Of a stretch of 64,000 bases of DNA, positions 35,055-44,437 are shown one piece after another. The translations under genes were made by a program, and so were the position numbers. Positions within the stretch are counted from its first letter, which is position 1. Each line of letters opens with the position of its first letter. The notes beneath the pieces were generated by a model. It saw only the letters and a program-made list of their open reading frames with translations. It was not told the origin of the DNA and ran no database searches. The stretch comes from Pseudoalteromonas sp. SMS1 (lineage in GTDB: Bacteria > Pseudomonadota > Gammaproteobacteria > Enterobacterales > Alteromonadaceae). The stretch lies in contig NZ_JAKGBI010000019.1 in the NCBI RefSeq assembly GCF_021530565.1, positions 62,001 to 126,000 on the forward strand, given 5' to 3'.

Positions 35055-35639
35055 CTATTTTTTCCTTGAATAAAAGTTTGCAAATATGAAGTCGCGCTCT
35101 GCAATACTGGCATGGCAATTTGAGCACATATGTTTAATGGCTGTTTCACTGCCCTTACCTGCCAGTATAATATTACCTAACTTATCAAACTGAACGTACT
35201 CCCAATCCCCAAAACCATCTGAGTAGCCTTTTTCACGCTTGATCATCATGGTTATTGTTAAAGCGTCATGAGGAGCACCAGACTGGGAAGAAAAATTCTC
35301 TTTTAAGACGATTGTACCTGGTTTGTACGTTTTAAAGTTGGGATCAGCCAGCTCTTCTTCCTCTTCTTCTTCATCGTAATCTTGATAATACCTGAGATAT
35401 TCAAGGTAGTTATTCTCATAAACTCTGACATCCTTATTCAAAAATACAACAATAAATTGCTGCCAGTGCAAACCTGAATGCTCAAAGCCCGTCACCCGGT
35501 GCCAATCGGTACGGTAGTTTTTTAACGCCGCTTTGTATTTATCTGGCACTTTAAAAGGGTATACTTTGAATGGGTCTGCACTTGCCGAAAAAGCTCCAAA
35601 TAATGTTCCAATACATAGACTTGTCAATATACGTTTCAT
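35055..35639 (-). CDS. Periplasmic cytochrome P460 family protein
   Basis: A 194-residue exported c-type heme protein. Signal peptide MKRILTSLCIGTLFGAFSASA. The single heme site CSNCH is near the C-terminus (about 171-175), as in P460, which oxidises hydroxylamine via a lysine-crosslinked heme. The WEYVQFDKLGN beta strand fits the family. A run of seven glutamates lies in the middle (near residues 90-96). Which Lys would crosslink cannot be told here. Third gene of the peroxidase-cupredoxin-P460 operon (9-base gap). Confidence 0.85.
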   Translation of the reverse strand: MKRILTSLCIGTLFGAFSASADPFKVYPFKVPDKYKAALKNYRTDWHRVTGFEHSGLHWQQFIVVFLNKDVRVYENNYLEYLRYYQDYDEEEEEEELADPNFKTYKPGTIVLKENFSSQSGAPHDALTITMMIKREKGYSDGFGDWEYVQFDKLGNIILAGKGSETAIKHMCSNCHASIAERDFIFANFYSRKK

Positions 35640-35648
35640 CGCTAAGCC

Positions 35649-36257
35649 TTATTTGAGCGCTAGTTTTAAAGTTGCACGCTTTTTGCCTTTATACATCACA
35701 TCGACACTGCTCTCCTGCCCCTTAGCGAGCTTTAACTCAACGAGATCATACTTTGGGATCTGCAACACAAACTCAGTATGTGTCCCAACATCTAAGTTGA
35801 TCGGGTACACTTTTTGCTTTTTGCTAAACGGTATGACCTGATACGCATCGGACTGAACATTTGCAATGTAACTCCGCATTTTAGGATGTATTTTACATCC
35901 GATACGCGTCAACGTATTTTCAGACCAATCCGCTGACACTTTGGTTGTTTGTCCTTGGTTCATTAACCCCACGTCAAATTTCACGCCGGAATTAGGATCG
36001 TTTGCGAAAATGTTATGCTGAAACTCGTCTGAGTTTTTAAACGTGATTTCACCTTTAGGCCCAATGACCACTGCTTTTTTGTCAAACACTTTATTAGATT
36101 GGTCAAGCTCAGCTTTTTTTGGGCCGACTCCACCTTTGGCGTAAACCACCCCAACAAATGATGGTCTTTTTACAAACTCTAACTCACCAGTGAGTACAGC
36201 TGCATCAACAGAGAATACTGTACCAAGTCCTACCATTAATATTGCGCACTTTTTCAT
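35649..36257 (-). CDS. Periplasmic cupredoxin-like protein
   Basis: A 202-residue exported protein. After a signal peptide (MKKCAILMVGLGTVFSVDA) a plastocyanin-like domain shows a type 1 copper site: FQHNIFA (His), then IGCKIHPKM (Cys, His, Met). Similar proteins are often auto-labelled methylamine utilisation proteins. It probably carries electrons between the peroxidase and the P460. Middle gene of a three-gene operon, 9 bases from each neighbour. Confidence 0.82.
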   Translation of the reverse strand: MKKCAILMVGLGTVFSVDAAVLTGELEFVKRPSFVGVVYAKGGVGPKKAELDQSNKVFDKKAVVIGPKGEITFKNSDEFQHNIFANDPNSGVKFDVGLMNQGQTTKVSADWSENTLTRIGCKIHPKMRSYIANVQSDAYQVIPFSKKQKVYPINLDVGTHTEFVLQIPKYDLVELKLAKGQESSVDVMYKGKKRATLKLALK

Positions 36258-36266
36258 CTCTACTCC

Positions 36267-37262
36267 TTAATTCGGTAAAATTGGTCTTTCAATCACAACA
36301 GGATCGGTCAAGGCTGCCATAAAAGCGATCAAATCAGCCTTTTCTTGGGGATTTAAGTTCAGTGGTACAATCAGAGGGCTCACATTTTTTACATTAACGG
36401 CACCTTTATCATAATGGTCTATGACCGCCTCCAAACTACCCAATGAACCATCGTGCATATAGGGTGCACTCATAATGATGTTTCTAAGACCTGGTGTTTT
36501 AAATGCGCCTTTTAGCTCATTGTTTTTATCAATGGCGTAACGCCCGGCGTCACCACTTTGAATCCCAATGTTATGAAAGCTATCATCGGTGAAATTTGCG
36601 CCGTCATGACACTTCACGCAACGCGCTTTACCGACAAAAAGTTGTAAACCTCTTACCGCAGACATCGACATGGCTTCCGTTTGACCTGCAAGGTATTTGT
36701 CGAAGGCAGAGTCATCGCTGACAATGGTCATTTCAAATGCGGCAATTGCTTTACCCACATTCTCAAACGTCATTTCACCATAGAGCGATTCAAACTCTTT
36801 TTTATAAAACGGAATTTTTTTGAGTCTCTGCAGGACATCTTTAGGCGTCATTTGCATTTCAACATCTGACACTAACGGTCCCAGTGCTTGTTCTTGAAGT
36901 GAACCAGCCCTGCCATCCCAAAAAAATATGCCGGACCAAGCTAAGTTATATAAGTGCGGCGCATTCCGGCCAAGAATATCTCCCCCACTGCCGATCCCTT
37001 TTGCCAACCCATCGCTAAAGCCCAGCTCTGGATTGTGGCAAGTTGCACAAGATTGGTTTTGATGCTTTGACAGTCGATTGTCAAAAAATAGCATTTTACC
37101 TAGCTGTACCTCTCTATCTGATGGCTCGTCTTCATCAATGTACTCGATATCATCGACATCAGGTGTCGACAAATTACCAAACACGGGCATGTCCTTGGCG
37201 TGTATCTGCATACTCAATATCAAAGGCAAAGCAGCAAACGCCCACTTTTTACAATCCATCAC
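36267..37262 (-). CDS. Periplasmic di-heme cytochrome c peroxidase (CcpA/MauG family)
   Basis: A 331-residue exported protein with two c-type heme motifs, CATCH (near residue 72) and CVKCH (near 218), and the conserved YMHDGSLGSLEAVIDHY segment. It may reduce hydrogen peroxide or, as in MauG, carry out oxidative protein maturation. Tandem ATG starts, signal peptide FAALPLILSMQIHA. First gene of the redox operon. Confidence 0.88.
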   Translation of the reverse strand: MMDCKKWAFAALPLILSMQIHAKDMPVFGNLSTPDVDDIEYIDEDEPSDREVQLGKMLFFDNRLSKHQNQSCATCHNPELGFSDGLAKGIGSGGDILGRNAPHLYNLAWSGIFFWDGRAGSLQEQALGPLVSDVEMQMTPKDVLQRLKKIPFYKKEFESLYGEMTFENVGKAIAAFEMTIVSDDSAFDKYLAGQTEAMSMSAVRGLQLFVGKARCVKCHDGANFTDDSFHNIGIQSGDAGRYAIDKNNELKGAFKTPGLRNIIMSAPYMHDGSLGSLEAVIDHYDKGAVNVKNVSPLIVPLNLNPQEKADLIAFMAALTDPVVIERPILPN

Positions 37263-37455
37263 CCATCCCCCAAAACATTTCGTTTACACATGTTAATTTT
37301 AACGGTTAATCTTTGACCTTATCGAAGGATTGTCTATATTTGTCAATAAATCAAAAAATTAGCACCTTTTAATAAAAGTTTCGCAAAACAGGTAAATGCA
37401 CTTACTCAACTTTCATTAAGATAGCTAATACCAACTCTGAGACACTCATAAAAAC

Positions 37456-39873
37456 ATGATGATTTCTAGATTTGTTCCGGGCATTGCAGCGCAAATGCTC
37501 TTGGCCTTTGGTGTAATCACGTCACTCGGGATATTCAGTAATTTCTTTGTATATCTGAGCACAGGCACCCTAGCTCAAAACTTTACACATGTTTCCTCTG
37601 TGTCAATTCCTTTGGTAAATGCAAACTCAGATCTCAAAATGAAAATTTTAGATTCGCTAATAGCATTAGAGGAACAAATCATCACAGGGAACAACGCAAT
37701 GGCAAAGAACAATGCGATTGCGAAACGAGATGAAGCATGGCGAGATATTGACATAGGATTTTCGCAACTGAGCCAATTCGCCAAAGAAACGGGATTTGAT
37801 GAAGCAAAACTCGAAAATATAGAAACACACCTTCAAGCACTTAAATATGAGCAACAAGTAATATCGGATATTGCCAATACGTTAGACAATGAGCCTGCCG
37901 TAAAGTTACTGGTTACTGAAGCAATCCCGCTCGCAGAATCGATGGTTAAGCTATTGGCACAGATCATAGAAGTAGAGAAAGAAGAAGAGGTTGATGAAGA
38001 TCGCTTTGAATTGTTTAAACTCTTGGTCGACTCAGAAATCAGCTTTGCCACCGCAATATCCGAGTTAAGGGCATTTTTGCTGACTCGCGAGCAAAAGAAT
38101 ATCGATGGTTTTGACCAAGCTTGGTTTCAAAACAGTGATGCGTTTGTCTCAATTTTAGACGATTACGAAGATCTTTTCACAGAAGCGCAATTTGAGTACT
38201 GGAACGCTTACACTGAAGAAAGAGAAAAACTGGCTCCGATCACAATCAAAGCATTTGAAAAACAAGCCAGTGAAGAATCAAACTTCGCTAATAACCATCT
38301 CAGGAAAGTGATCAAACCTTTAACCGCTAATATATTTAATGAACTACAAGCGATGAATCTTCACGTTACCGACGTCACAAAGCAGGGTATAGATGATACG
38401 CAAAATGCGCTCGCCGATATGTTCATTGTGCTAGCTATTAGCTCAATATTGACCATTTTCATTGCCGGCACTATTAGCGTTGTATTCAGCAATAAGCTCA
38501 AAAACCGGGTCCAATCTTTACTTGCTCGCGCTAAGAATATTTCTGTGGGCGATTTTAAAACTCAGGGAGAATATTTCGTTATCCGCTCAAACGATGAGCT
38601 CAACCAGTTATCTGAGAGCTTTAATCATATGACGCTTTCTCTGTCCTCTACTATTTCAACGGTAAGAAGGCAATCTAGACAGGTTGGCCACTCAGCTCAC
38701 CAAGTTGCTGCAATCGCAACTGAAATAAGCACGGTTGCCAAAAATGAAAACTCTAGCTACTCAGAAGTGATGAGGGTAATTGAATCATTTATGGACCTTC
38801 TGGTTGAATCTGGGCAAGCCATTGATCAAAGCCAAGGAGTGCTAGAGCAGGCAAAAACCCAAGCTGATACAGGCATACAAGCCGTCAACAGCAATCTAGA
38901 CGAAATGAATAAGACTGTTGACGTAGTTACACTTGCTTCTGAGGGTGTAGAAGAACTCAAAACAGCCAGTGAAGAGATCGAATCTGTTACAGATGCGATT
39001 TCCACCGTAGCAGATCAAACGGCCCTTATCGCGCTTAATGCCGCCATAGAAGCAGCGCGTGCCGGAGAGCAAGGACGCGGGTTTGCGGTTGTTGCAGACG
39101 AAGTTCGCAGTCTAGCACAACGCACCGCCAACTCCACCGACGAGATCAGAAATGTTATCTCTCAGCTCACCAATAAAGTTGGCGATGTGATCAGGTTAAT
39201 GACAGATATTATTCATCAAGTCGATGTCAGTAAAACCCGCTCTGACGAAAGTGGGCAAGCACTGAGAGCGATGACAACTACCATAGAAAGTATCATCGAT
39301 GCCAATGAACAAATCGCACACCGTTCTGATGAGCAAAGTAATCAAATGCTTGAAATGCAGATAAAGCTTCAGCACTTATTCTCCTCCTTGCAGCAAAATG
39401 CAGAAAAGGCGCAAATGGTCTCAATGATTGGCGGGGATTTATATCAAACTTCTGAACTTGTAAATAGCCTAATGGACGGGTTTCATTTTGATGAAGATGA
39501 TGAATTAGTACAGAAAAAACATGACAAAAGGCGCTCTGATAGACTCGAGGCCAAAGTAAAAATTAAAATTACGCAGGATGATAAGGACTACTCGACTATC
39601 ACCCGAGAGCTTAGTTGCGTTGGCTGTGGTATTAGACTCAGCAGGCAACTAAATCAAGAACTTGATATTGACTCGACGGTCATATTAGTCATGTATTTAC
39701 CCAAAAAGAACTATAAAGACTATATGGATCAATCTCCAATGAAGCTCACCGCACGTGTGGTTCGAAAAGAAAATAGAGATAACGAATACACGTATTATGG
39801 TTTAGAATTTTCCGCACAAGGCGCTGAGCAGAAAGATGCGCTGTCACAACTCTATGCATTTTTTGATCAGTAA
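37456..39873 (+). CDS. Methyl-accepting chemotaxis protein with C-terminal PilZ domain
   Basis: An 805-residue transducer. TM1 is at about 8-30, a helical periplasmic sensor follows, TM2 is at about 318-342, and a HAMP domain spans 345-395. The signalling hairpin ALIALNAAIEAARAGEQGRG lies near 520-540. After the coiled-coil, residues 690-800 form a PilZ domain: KRRSDRLEAKVKI has the R-x3-R motif and ELSCVGCGIRL is the (D/N)xSxxG element (with Glu). This suggests c-di-GMP modulates the receptor. Start ATG at 37456 has no evident ribosome site. Monocistronic, convergent with fklB. Confidence 0.9.
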   Translation: MMISRFVPGIAAQMLLAFGVITSLGIFSNFFVYLSTGTLAQNFTHVSSVSIPLVNANSDLKMKILDSLIALEEQIITGNNAMAKNNAIAKRDEAWRDIDIGFSQLSQFAKETGFDEAKLENIETHLQALKYEQQVISDIANTLDNEPAVKLLVTEAIPLAESMVKLLAQIIEVEKEEEVDEDRFELFKLLVDSEISFATAISELRAFLLTREQKNIDGFDQAWFQNSDAFVSILDDYEDLFTEAQFEYWNAYTEEREKLAPITIKAFEKQASEESNFANNHLRKVIKPLTANIFNELQAMNLHVTDVTKQGIDDTQNALADMFIVLAISSILTIFIAGTISVVFSNKLKNRVQSLLARAKNISVGDFKTQGEYFVIRSNDELNQLSESFNHMTLSLSSTISTVRRQSRQVGHSAHQVAAIATEISTVAKNENSSYSEVMRVIESFMDLLVESGQAIDQSQGVLEQAKTQADTGIQAVNSNLDEMNKTVDVVTLASEGVEELKTASEEIESVTDAISTVADQTALIALNAAIEAARAGEQGRGFAVVADEVRSLAQRTANSTDEIRNVISQLTNKVGDVIRLMTDIIHQVDVSKTRSDESGQALRAMTTTIESIIDANEQIAHRSDEQSNQMLEMQIKLQHLFSSLQQNAEKAQMVSMIGGDLYQTSELVNSLMDGFHFDEDDELVQKKHDKRRSDRLEAKVKIKITQDDKDYSTITRELSCVGCGIRLSRQLNQELDIDSTVILVMYLPKKNYKDYMDQSPMKLTARVVRKENRDNEYTYYGLEFSAQGAEQKDALSQLYAFFDQ

Positions 39874-39900
39874 AAAAATACCCAGTTAAAACTGGGTATT
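39872..39900 (-). terminator. Terminator between the MCP gene and fklB
   Basis: AATACCCAGT/ACTGGGTATT (39877-39886 and 39891-39900) has a T-run on the minus strand after the stem. A second inverted repeat (TTAATTAAAAG/CTTTTAATTAA, 39905-39915 and 39920-39930) overlaps the fklB stop codon. Confidence 0.8.
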
Positions 39901-39926
39901 TATGTTAATTAAAAGCAGGCTTTTAA

Positions 39927-40544
39927 TTAAAGAATTTCTAGTAACTCAACATCAAAGATTAACGTTGAGTAAGGCGCGATTGATGCACCTGCTCCACGCT
40001 CACCATATGCAAGATCGTGTGGGATGTATAAACGTAATTTTGAACCAGCAGTCATAAGCTGTAATGCTTCAGTCCAGCCTTTGATTACGCCATTTACTGG
40101 GAATTCAGCTGGTTGACCACGGTCGTATGAACTATCAAACACAGTGCCGTTAATTAGTGTGCCGTGGTAATGTACGCGTACTGTAGAATCAGCAGCTGGC
40201 TTGTCGCCTTCACCCGTCGTAATTACTTCGTACTGTAAACCTGATTCAGTCACAGTCACTTCTGTACGTTTTGCATTTTCTTCTAAGAATGCCGTACCTT
40301 CTGCAGCGAGTACTTTAGCTTCTTCTTCACGACGAGCTTGGATTTCGCTGTTAATTTTTTCAAAAGCAGCTTGGATCTCTGGGATCTCAACGCGGAATTC
40401 ACCGCCAGTGTAGGCATCTTTCATGCCTTCAAATACTGCGTTTAAATCAAGACCTTCAAAAGGATTAGCTTTTAACTGCTCACCCATTTGTAGACCGATA
40501 CCATAGCTCGCTTTACCTGCGTCCGTATTGAATAAATCTGACAT
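39927..40544 (-). CDS. fklB: FKBP-type peptidyl-prolyl cis-trans isomerase
   Basis: 205 residues, matching FklB (FKBP22). An N-terminal dimerisation domain (about 1-85, MSDLFNTDAGKASYGIGLQMG) is joined by a long helix to a C-terminal FKBP domain whose VHYHGTLINGTVFDSSYDRG and YGERGAGASIAPYSTLIFDVELL strands are typical. It catalyses proline isomerisation in the cytoplasm. Monocistronic. Confidence 0.94.
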   Translation of the reverse strand: MSDLFNTDAGKASYGIGLQMGEQLKANPFEGLDLNAVFEGMKDAYTGGEFRVEIPEIQAAFEKINSEIQARREEEAKVLAAEGTAFLEENAKRTEVTVTESGLQYEVITTGEGDKPAADSTVRVHYHGTLINGTVFDSSYDRGQPAEFPVNGVIKGWTEALQLMTAGSKLRLYIPHDLAYGERGAGASIAPYSTLIFDVELLEIL

Positions 40545-40652
40545 TTCAAATTCACTTTATTTATCAGCTTAAAAGGACGCGCAGTGTAGCATAGAGAAAA
40601 CTGAACTTATAGGGCACCATTAAAAACGATGCCCTTTAAATTGAAAAAGAAA

Positions 40653-41021
40653 TTAAGCGTTTTGATCTTGATGACGTGATTTGAGCTCTTTTACTAAGAA
40701 AGTCGCAAAAGGTAAGGAAAGTACCAAGCCGATGAGAAGTTCGTGGCTGTATCCAGCTAGTTTGTCACCAAAAAATACACCGAAACCCAAAATACCAAAA
40801 AGAGAAATCACAATTGAAGCCAAGAAAGGCCACAACTTTTCATATTTTGTAACCAGATGTCCAATCAATGCATTATAAAAAAACGTATAAAGCAATGTTT
40901 GCCAAAGTGTCGGCTCTGATTGTCCATCAATAGACATAATTACCGCCATTTGTAGACCGCTTAAATAGAAAAAACTAAAGACAATCCATAGTGAACAATG
41001 CTTAACAACATTTTGGGCCAT
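40653..41021 (-). CDS. Small membrane protein of unknown function
   Basis: A 122-residue protein with about three or four hydrophobic segments (near 11-32, 44-58, 63-82 and 92-110). I do not recognise the family. It begins just after the terminator of the tRNA-Ser gene on the same strand, so it needs its own promoter or read-through. Confidence 0.55.
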   Translation of the reverse strand: MAQNVVKHCSLWIVFSFFYLSGLQMAVIMSIDGQSEPTLWQTLLYTFFYNALIGHLVTKYEKLWPFLASIVISLFGILGFGVFFGDKLAGYSHELLIGLVLSLPFATFLVKELKSRHQDQNA

Positions 41022-41036
41022 TGAACTCTCCTAACG

Positions 41037-41061
41037 AAAAAAACCGCCGATAGGCGGTTTT
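41037..41061 (-). terminator. Terminator of the tRNA-Ser gene
   Basis: AAAACCGCC-GATA-GGCGGTTTT (41040-41048 and 41053-41061), followed by a T-run on the minus strand, 11 bases beyond the tRNA. Confidence 0.88.
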
Positions 41062-41071
41062 GGGAATGAGG

Positions 41072-41162
41072 TGGCGGAGAGATAGGGATTTGAACCCTAG
41101 ATACGCTATTAACGTATGCCGGTTTTCAAGACCGGTGCTTTCAACCACTCAGCCATCTCTCC
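41072..41162 (-). tRNA. tRNA-Ser (TGA)
   Basis: 91 bases with encoded CCA. Acceptor GGAGAGA/TCTCTCC with discriminator G. The long variable arm and the anticodon loop CTTGAAAA (TGA) are typical of class II serine tRNAs. Confidence 0.97.
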
Positions 41163-41248
41163 GTTATTGGCGCGCATGATAAGTGCATTTAATATCTATG
41201 TAAAGTACTTTTTTGACTATTTCACAATTATCGTAGCGCTGACTATGC

Positions 41249-41620
41249 CTAGTAATATTGTTTCGGTCTTCTTGCCAATAAAGCACACAAAACGCATACC
41301 ATTAATAAAGAAATTAATAGAGTGCCCGAATCAACAACAATATGTGTTAACTGCTCCCAGCTATGCCACCGTTGTTCAAAGAGCGGTAACATAGAGATAA
41401 CACCAACGAGTAGAAATATCTTCAGTGCTCTCATAAAATCAAACCGGCGATTAAAGTTCATCCAAGCAGTCAAAATCAGTAATATCAACACGGGCACCAA
41501 CAAAACCCACCATGTGTTACTTAATACCGACAACAACAGCTTGCTTAAAACAAGCCCCACGATACCCCATGCGACCCACACCCACCAATTTTCACGTTGC
41601 TTTAGAAAAAGATCTCCCAT
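41249..41620 (-). CDS. Small membrane protein, tryptophan-rich start
   Basis: A 123-residue protein with three or four hydrophobic segments (about 11-31, 36-51, 64-80, 93-114). It opens MGDLFLKQRENWWVWVAWG. I do not recognise the family. It is 86 bases upstream of the tRNA-Ser gene on the same strand. Confidence 0.5.
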   Translation of the reverse strand: MGDLFLKQRENWWVWVAWGIVGLVLSKLLLSVLSNTWWVLLVPVLILLILTAWMNFNRRFDFMRALKIFLLVGVISMLPLFEQRWHSWEQLTHIVVDSGTLLISLLMVCVLCALLARRPKQYY

Positions 41621-41926
41621 AGCCTATCTTCTTATAATTATTGTTAGGTAATATTTTAGGTACTATATAAAGTAGCACTACAAGACTAACAAAGAGAGTT
41701 CAAAAAACAACCAAAAAAACCCGAATTAATGAATAATTTCCTGCGCTGTTTCTCTCCTACCCCATCCAACAACCGCTTTTTGAAAAATTAAACCGGATTT
41801 TAGCAGCAGTTTTACACAACAGATGTAATTAGACGATTTAAAAAAAACAAAATTTAACTAAAAAAAGTGATATTTATTAAAAACTTAATATCTATTAATT
41901 ATTTCTTAAAACCCGATTGAAAGACC

Positions 41927-41967
41927 TTGACTTCACACCTCTCACAACGATAATGCAAACCATTATC
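41927..41967 (+). promoter_or_regulatory. Fur box overlapping the receptor promoter
   Basis: GATAATGCAAACCATTATC (41949-41967) agrees with the Fur consensus at 16 of 19 positions. It overlaps a -10 (GATAAT, 41949-41954) that lies 16 bases after a -35 TTGACT (41927-41932). Iron-loaded Fur would block the promoter, so the receptor is expected to be iron-repressed. Confidence 0.85.
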
Positions 41968-42033
41968 AGTTACGGACCTGGTATGGTACATTTACTCTAA
42001 TTTTTACCAGCCCATTTAACTGCCCATGGTTGC

Positions 42034-42060
42034 ACTGTATTCATACAGTTTTTTGTTTTT
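42034..42060 (+). terminator. Terminator-like hairpin in the receptor leader
   Basis: ACTGTAT-TC-ATACAGT (42034-42049) followed by TTTTTTGTTTTT lies between the Fur-regulated promoter and the start codon at 42076. The short stem makes it weak; it may act as an attenuator in the leader. Confidence 0.45.
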
Positions 42061-42075
42061 CTGGAATAGGATTTT

Positions 42076-44388
42076 ATGGACAATTCTAATTTGCACGCTT
42101 CGTTAAAAAAACGCCCCACGCTTCGCCTTGCTCCTTTAGCGCTTGCACTCACTTCAGTATTTACTTGCTCACATAGTTTGGCCGATACGAGTCAAAAATC
42201 GGTAGGCGAACAATCAGCAAATGACATTGAGCGTATTTATGTAACTGCATCAACAATTGGCAATTACTCAGATGCAGCAACCAAATCTGCAACAAAAATG
42301 ATTTTGTCTTTGAAGGAAACACCACAGTCGGTCTCAGTCATAACACAACAACAGTTAGAGGATTGGAAATCAGTTAATATCAAAGATATTTTGCAACACA
42401 CCACCGGCGTTTATGCAAGCAATTCTCGAAGTCATGATCGTCCACAATTCATCGTACGCGGTGACGCCGTCAATCTGATCCAAATCGATGGCGTACAACA
42501 ATTTCCAGGTGGTAGACGAGCTGACGTCAACGGAGACGCCATCGCATACGAACGCGTAGAAATATTACGTGGCGCAAATGGTCTAATGACTGGTGTGGGC
42601 TCTCCGACCGCAACAGTTAACCTTGTGAGAAAGCGTGCAATAAGCAAAGAATTTGATGGTTATGTCGGTGTGACCACAGGACGATGGAACAATAATCGAG
42701 TTGAGTTAGATATCTCAGCCCCATTGAGTATTGAGGGCAGTATTCGAGGCCGCATCGCTGCCGCACATTATGACAAAGACTCATTTGTAGATAGATATGG
42801 GCAAGAGAAAACGTCTATCTATATGACCGCCGAAGCTGATGTCACTGAGTCAACTTTACTTCGAATTGGATACGAATATGCTGATACGGCTTCGCGAGGC
42901 GTTATCAATTCACATGCAGCACCTTATTATTTTGCCGATGGAACATTGTTCAATGCCAAAAGAAGCGACACAGGTTTAACCGCGCAAAATAGTACCTGGC
43001 CGTTGGAAGAAAAAACCTATTTTACTTCTGTCAGCCACGGCTTTGAGAATGGGTGGCAGCTAAATGCAATTGCGACATACAACACCATAGATATGCAAGG
43101 TGGTAAACTGTTTTTTATCTACCCCGCTGACTTTGATTACTACAATCAAGATGGGTCTACAAAACTGGATCATAACTTCAGTGCGGTGATAAGTAGCTCA
43201 GAAGATGTTCAAAAAACATTTGATATCAATATTCAAGGTGGTTTTGAGCTATTGGGGCAAGAACACGACCTAATTATTGGTTTTAATAATTTTGATCGCG
43301 ATAGAACTAATATCGGTAACACACACAAGCAAAATGAAGTCACACTCGGCGATATTTCAAAAGTGAATTATTACACTTGGACAGGTGATATACCTCACTA
43401 TTCATTCGAAGACAAAGACCCGAATAAGTTAACTAATCACAAGAGTAGTGGTGCTTACATCGCAACGCGTTTATCGCTAACTGACAATTTGAAAACGATT
43501 ATTGGCGCGAGGCTTACCAATTGGGAAGTGATAAATTACGGCACGGATAAAACTACCAATACCATTGATTACAACAAAAAGAGTGGTTTTAAAGTTGATA
43601 ACGAAATAACGCCATATGCTGGTATTATTTATGATCTTGGCGATGATTATAGTATTTATGCCAGTTATTCAGACGCCTTTGAGCCTCAAAATAAATATGA
43701 TAAAAATGACAATTTGCAAAAGCCGATTGTTGGAGACAGCATAGAAGCAGGTTTCAAAGCTGAACTTGGATTACTGAACTTCTCTTTCGCTGTTTTTGAA
43801 AGCAACAAGAAAAACCTCGCGGTGAAAGACCCATCTGTTAATCAACCAACACCCGAAGGCAATACGGCGACTATCTTAGTAGATGATGCGCAGACTCGAG
43901 GACTCGAAGTAGAATTGAGTGGAGAAGTGTTTCCTGGTTTAAATATTTACACAGGCTACTCGTACGCCAAGTCTGAAGATCAACAGGGAAATCAACTAAA
44001 AACAGAGGTACCTAAGCAACTATTTAACTTGTACACAACCTATCAACCTACTGACTTAATTGAAAATTTAACCATAGGTTTAGGAGTGAACTGGAAAGAT
44101 GGCTATTGGGTTAATAGCGTAAGACCAACCGGTGTTTACGATGAATTTACAGCCCCTTGGGGTGAGTTGGTATATGGTAATATTCCTGAACGAGAAAGAC
44201 GTGACCATGGTTCAATCACTCTTTTTAACTTAATGGCACGCTATGATGTAACTGAGCAATTGAGTGTTTCTCTGAATATAGACAACCTGTTCGATAAAAG
44301 TTATCACAATGCTATTTCCACTTGGGACGGTTCAGTAACTTGGGGGGAGCCAAGAAACTGGAAGCTTTCTTTGCGCTATGACTTTTAG
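42076..44388 (+). CDS. TonB-dependent siderophore receptor
   Basis: A 770-residue outer-membrane receptor of the ferric-siderophore type (FpvA/FhuE-like). Signal peptide ends near 36 (HSLADTSQ). The plug domain (about 60-170) shows TPQSVSVITQQQLEDW and YERVEILRGANGLMTGVGSP. The remaining strands form the 22-stranded barrel, ending WKLSLRYDF with a terminal Phe. No signalling domain is present at the N-terminus. Expression is under the Fur box upstream. Confidence 0.93.
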   Translation: MDNSNLHASLKKRPTLRLAPLALALTSVFTCSHSLADTSQKSVGEQSANDIERIYVTASTIGNYSDAATKSATKMILSLKETPQSVSVITQQQLEDWKSVNIKDILQHTTGVYASNSRSHDRPQFIVRGDAVNLIQIDGVQQFPGGRRADVNGDAIAYERVEILRGANGLMTGVGSPTATVNLVRKRAISKEFDGYVGVTTGRWNNNRVELDISAPLSIEGSIRGRIAAAHYDKDSFVDRYGQEKTSIYMTAEADVTESTLLRIGYEYADTASRGVINSHAAPYYFADGTLFNAKRSDTGLTAQNSTWPLEEKTYFTSVSHGFENGWQLNAIATYNTIDMQGGKLFFIYPADFDYYNQDGSTKLDHNFSAVISSSEDVQKTFDINIQGGFELLGQEHDLIIGFNNFDRDRTNIGNTHKQNEVTLGDISKVNYYTWTGDIPHYSFEDKDPNKLTNHKSSGAYIATRLSLTDNLKTIIGARLTNWEVINYGTDKTTNTIDYNKKSGFKVDNEITPYAGIIYDLGDDYSIYASYSDAFEPQNKYDKNDNLQKPIVGDSIEAGFKAELGLLNFSFAVFESNKKNLAVKDPSVNQPTPEGNTATILVDDAQTRGLEVELSGEVFPGLNIYTGYSYAKSEDQQGNQLKTEVPKQLFNLYTTYQPTDLIENLTIGLGVNWKDGYWVNSVRPTGVYDEFTAPWGELVYGNIPERERRDHGSITLFNLMARYDVTEQLSVSLNIDNLFDKSYHNAISTWDGSVTWGEPRNWKLSLRYDF

Positions 44389-44411
44389 GGTTTCGCACTG
44401 AAAACATACTT

Positions 44412-44437
44412 AAAGCGGGCTAAATAGTCCGCTTTTT
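44412..44437 (+). terminator. Terminator of the siderophore receptor gene
   Basis: AAAGCGGGCTA/TAGTCCGCTTT with one G-U pair, then a T-run, 24 bases after the stop codon. Confidence 0.85.

Larger units (their letters stand above)
41621..42075. other. Divergent promoter region of the siderophore receptor gene
   Basis: About 450 AT-rich bases between two divergent genes. The half nearest the receptor holds the promoter and Fur box described separately, then a terminator-like hairpin in the leader. No gene seen in the other half. Confidence 0.55.

Noticed and set aside
42034..42049. CTG...CAG dyad as a LexA box
   Set aside because: The spacing between CTG and CAG is 8 bases, not 10, and the T-run after it fits a hairpin better.
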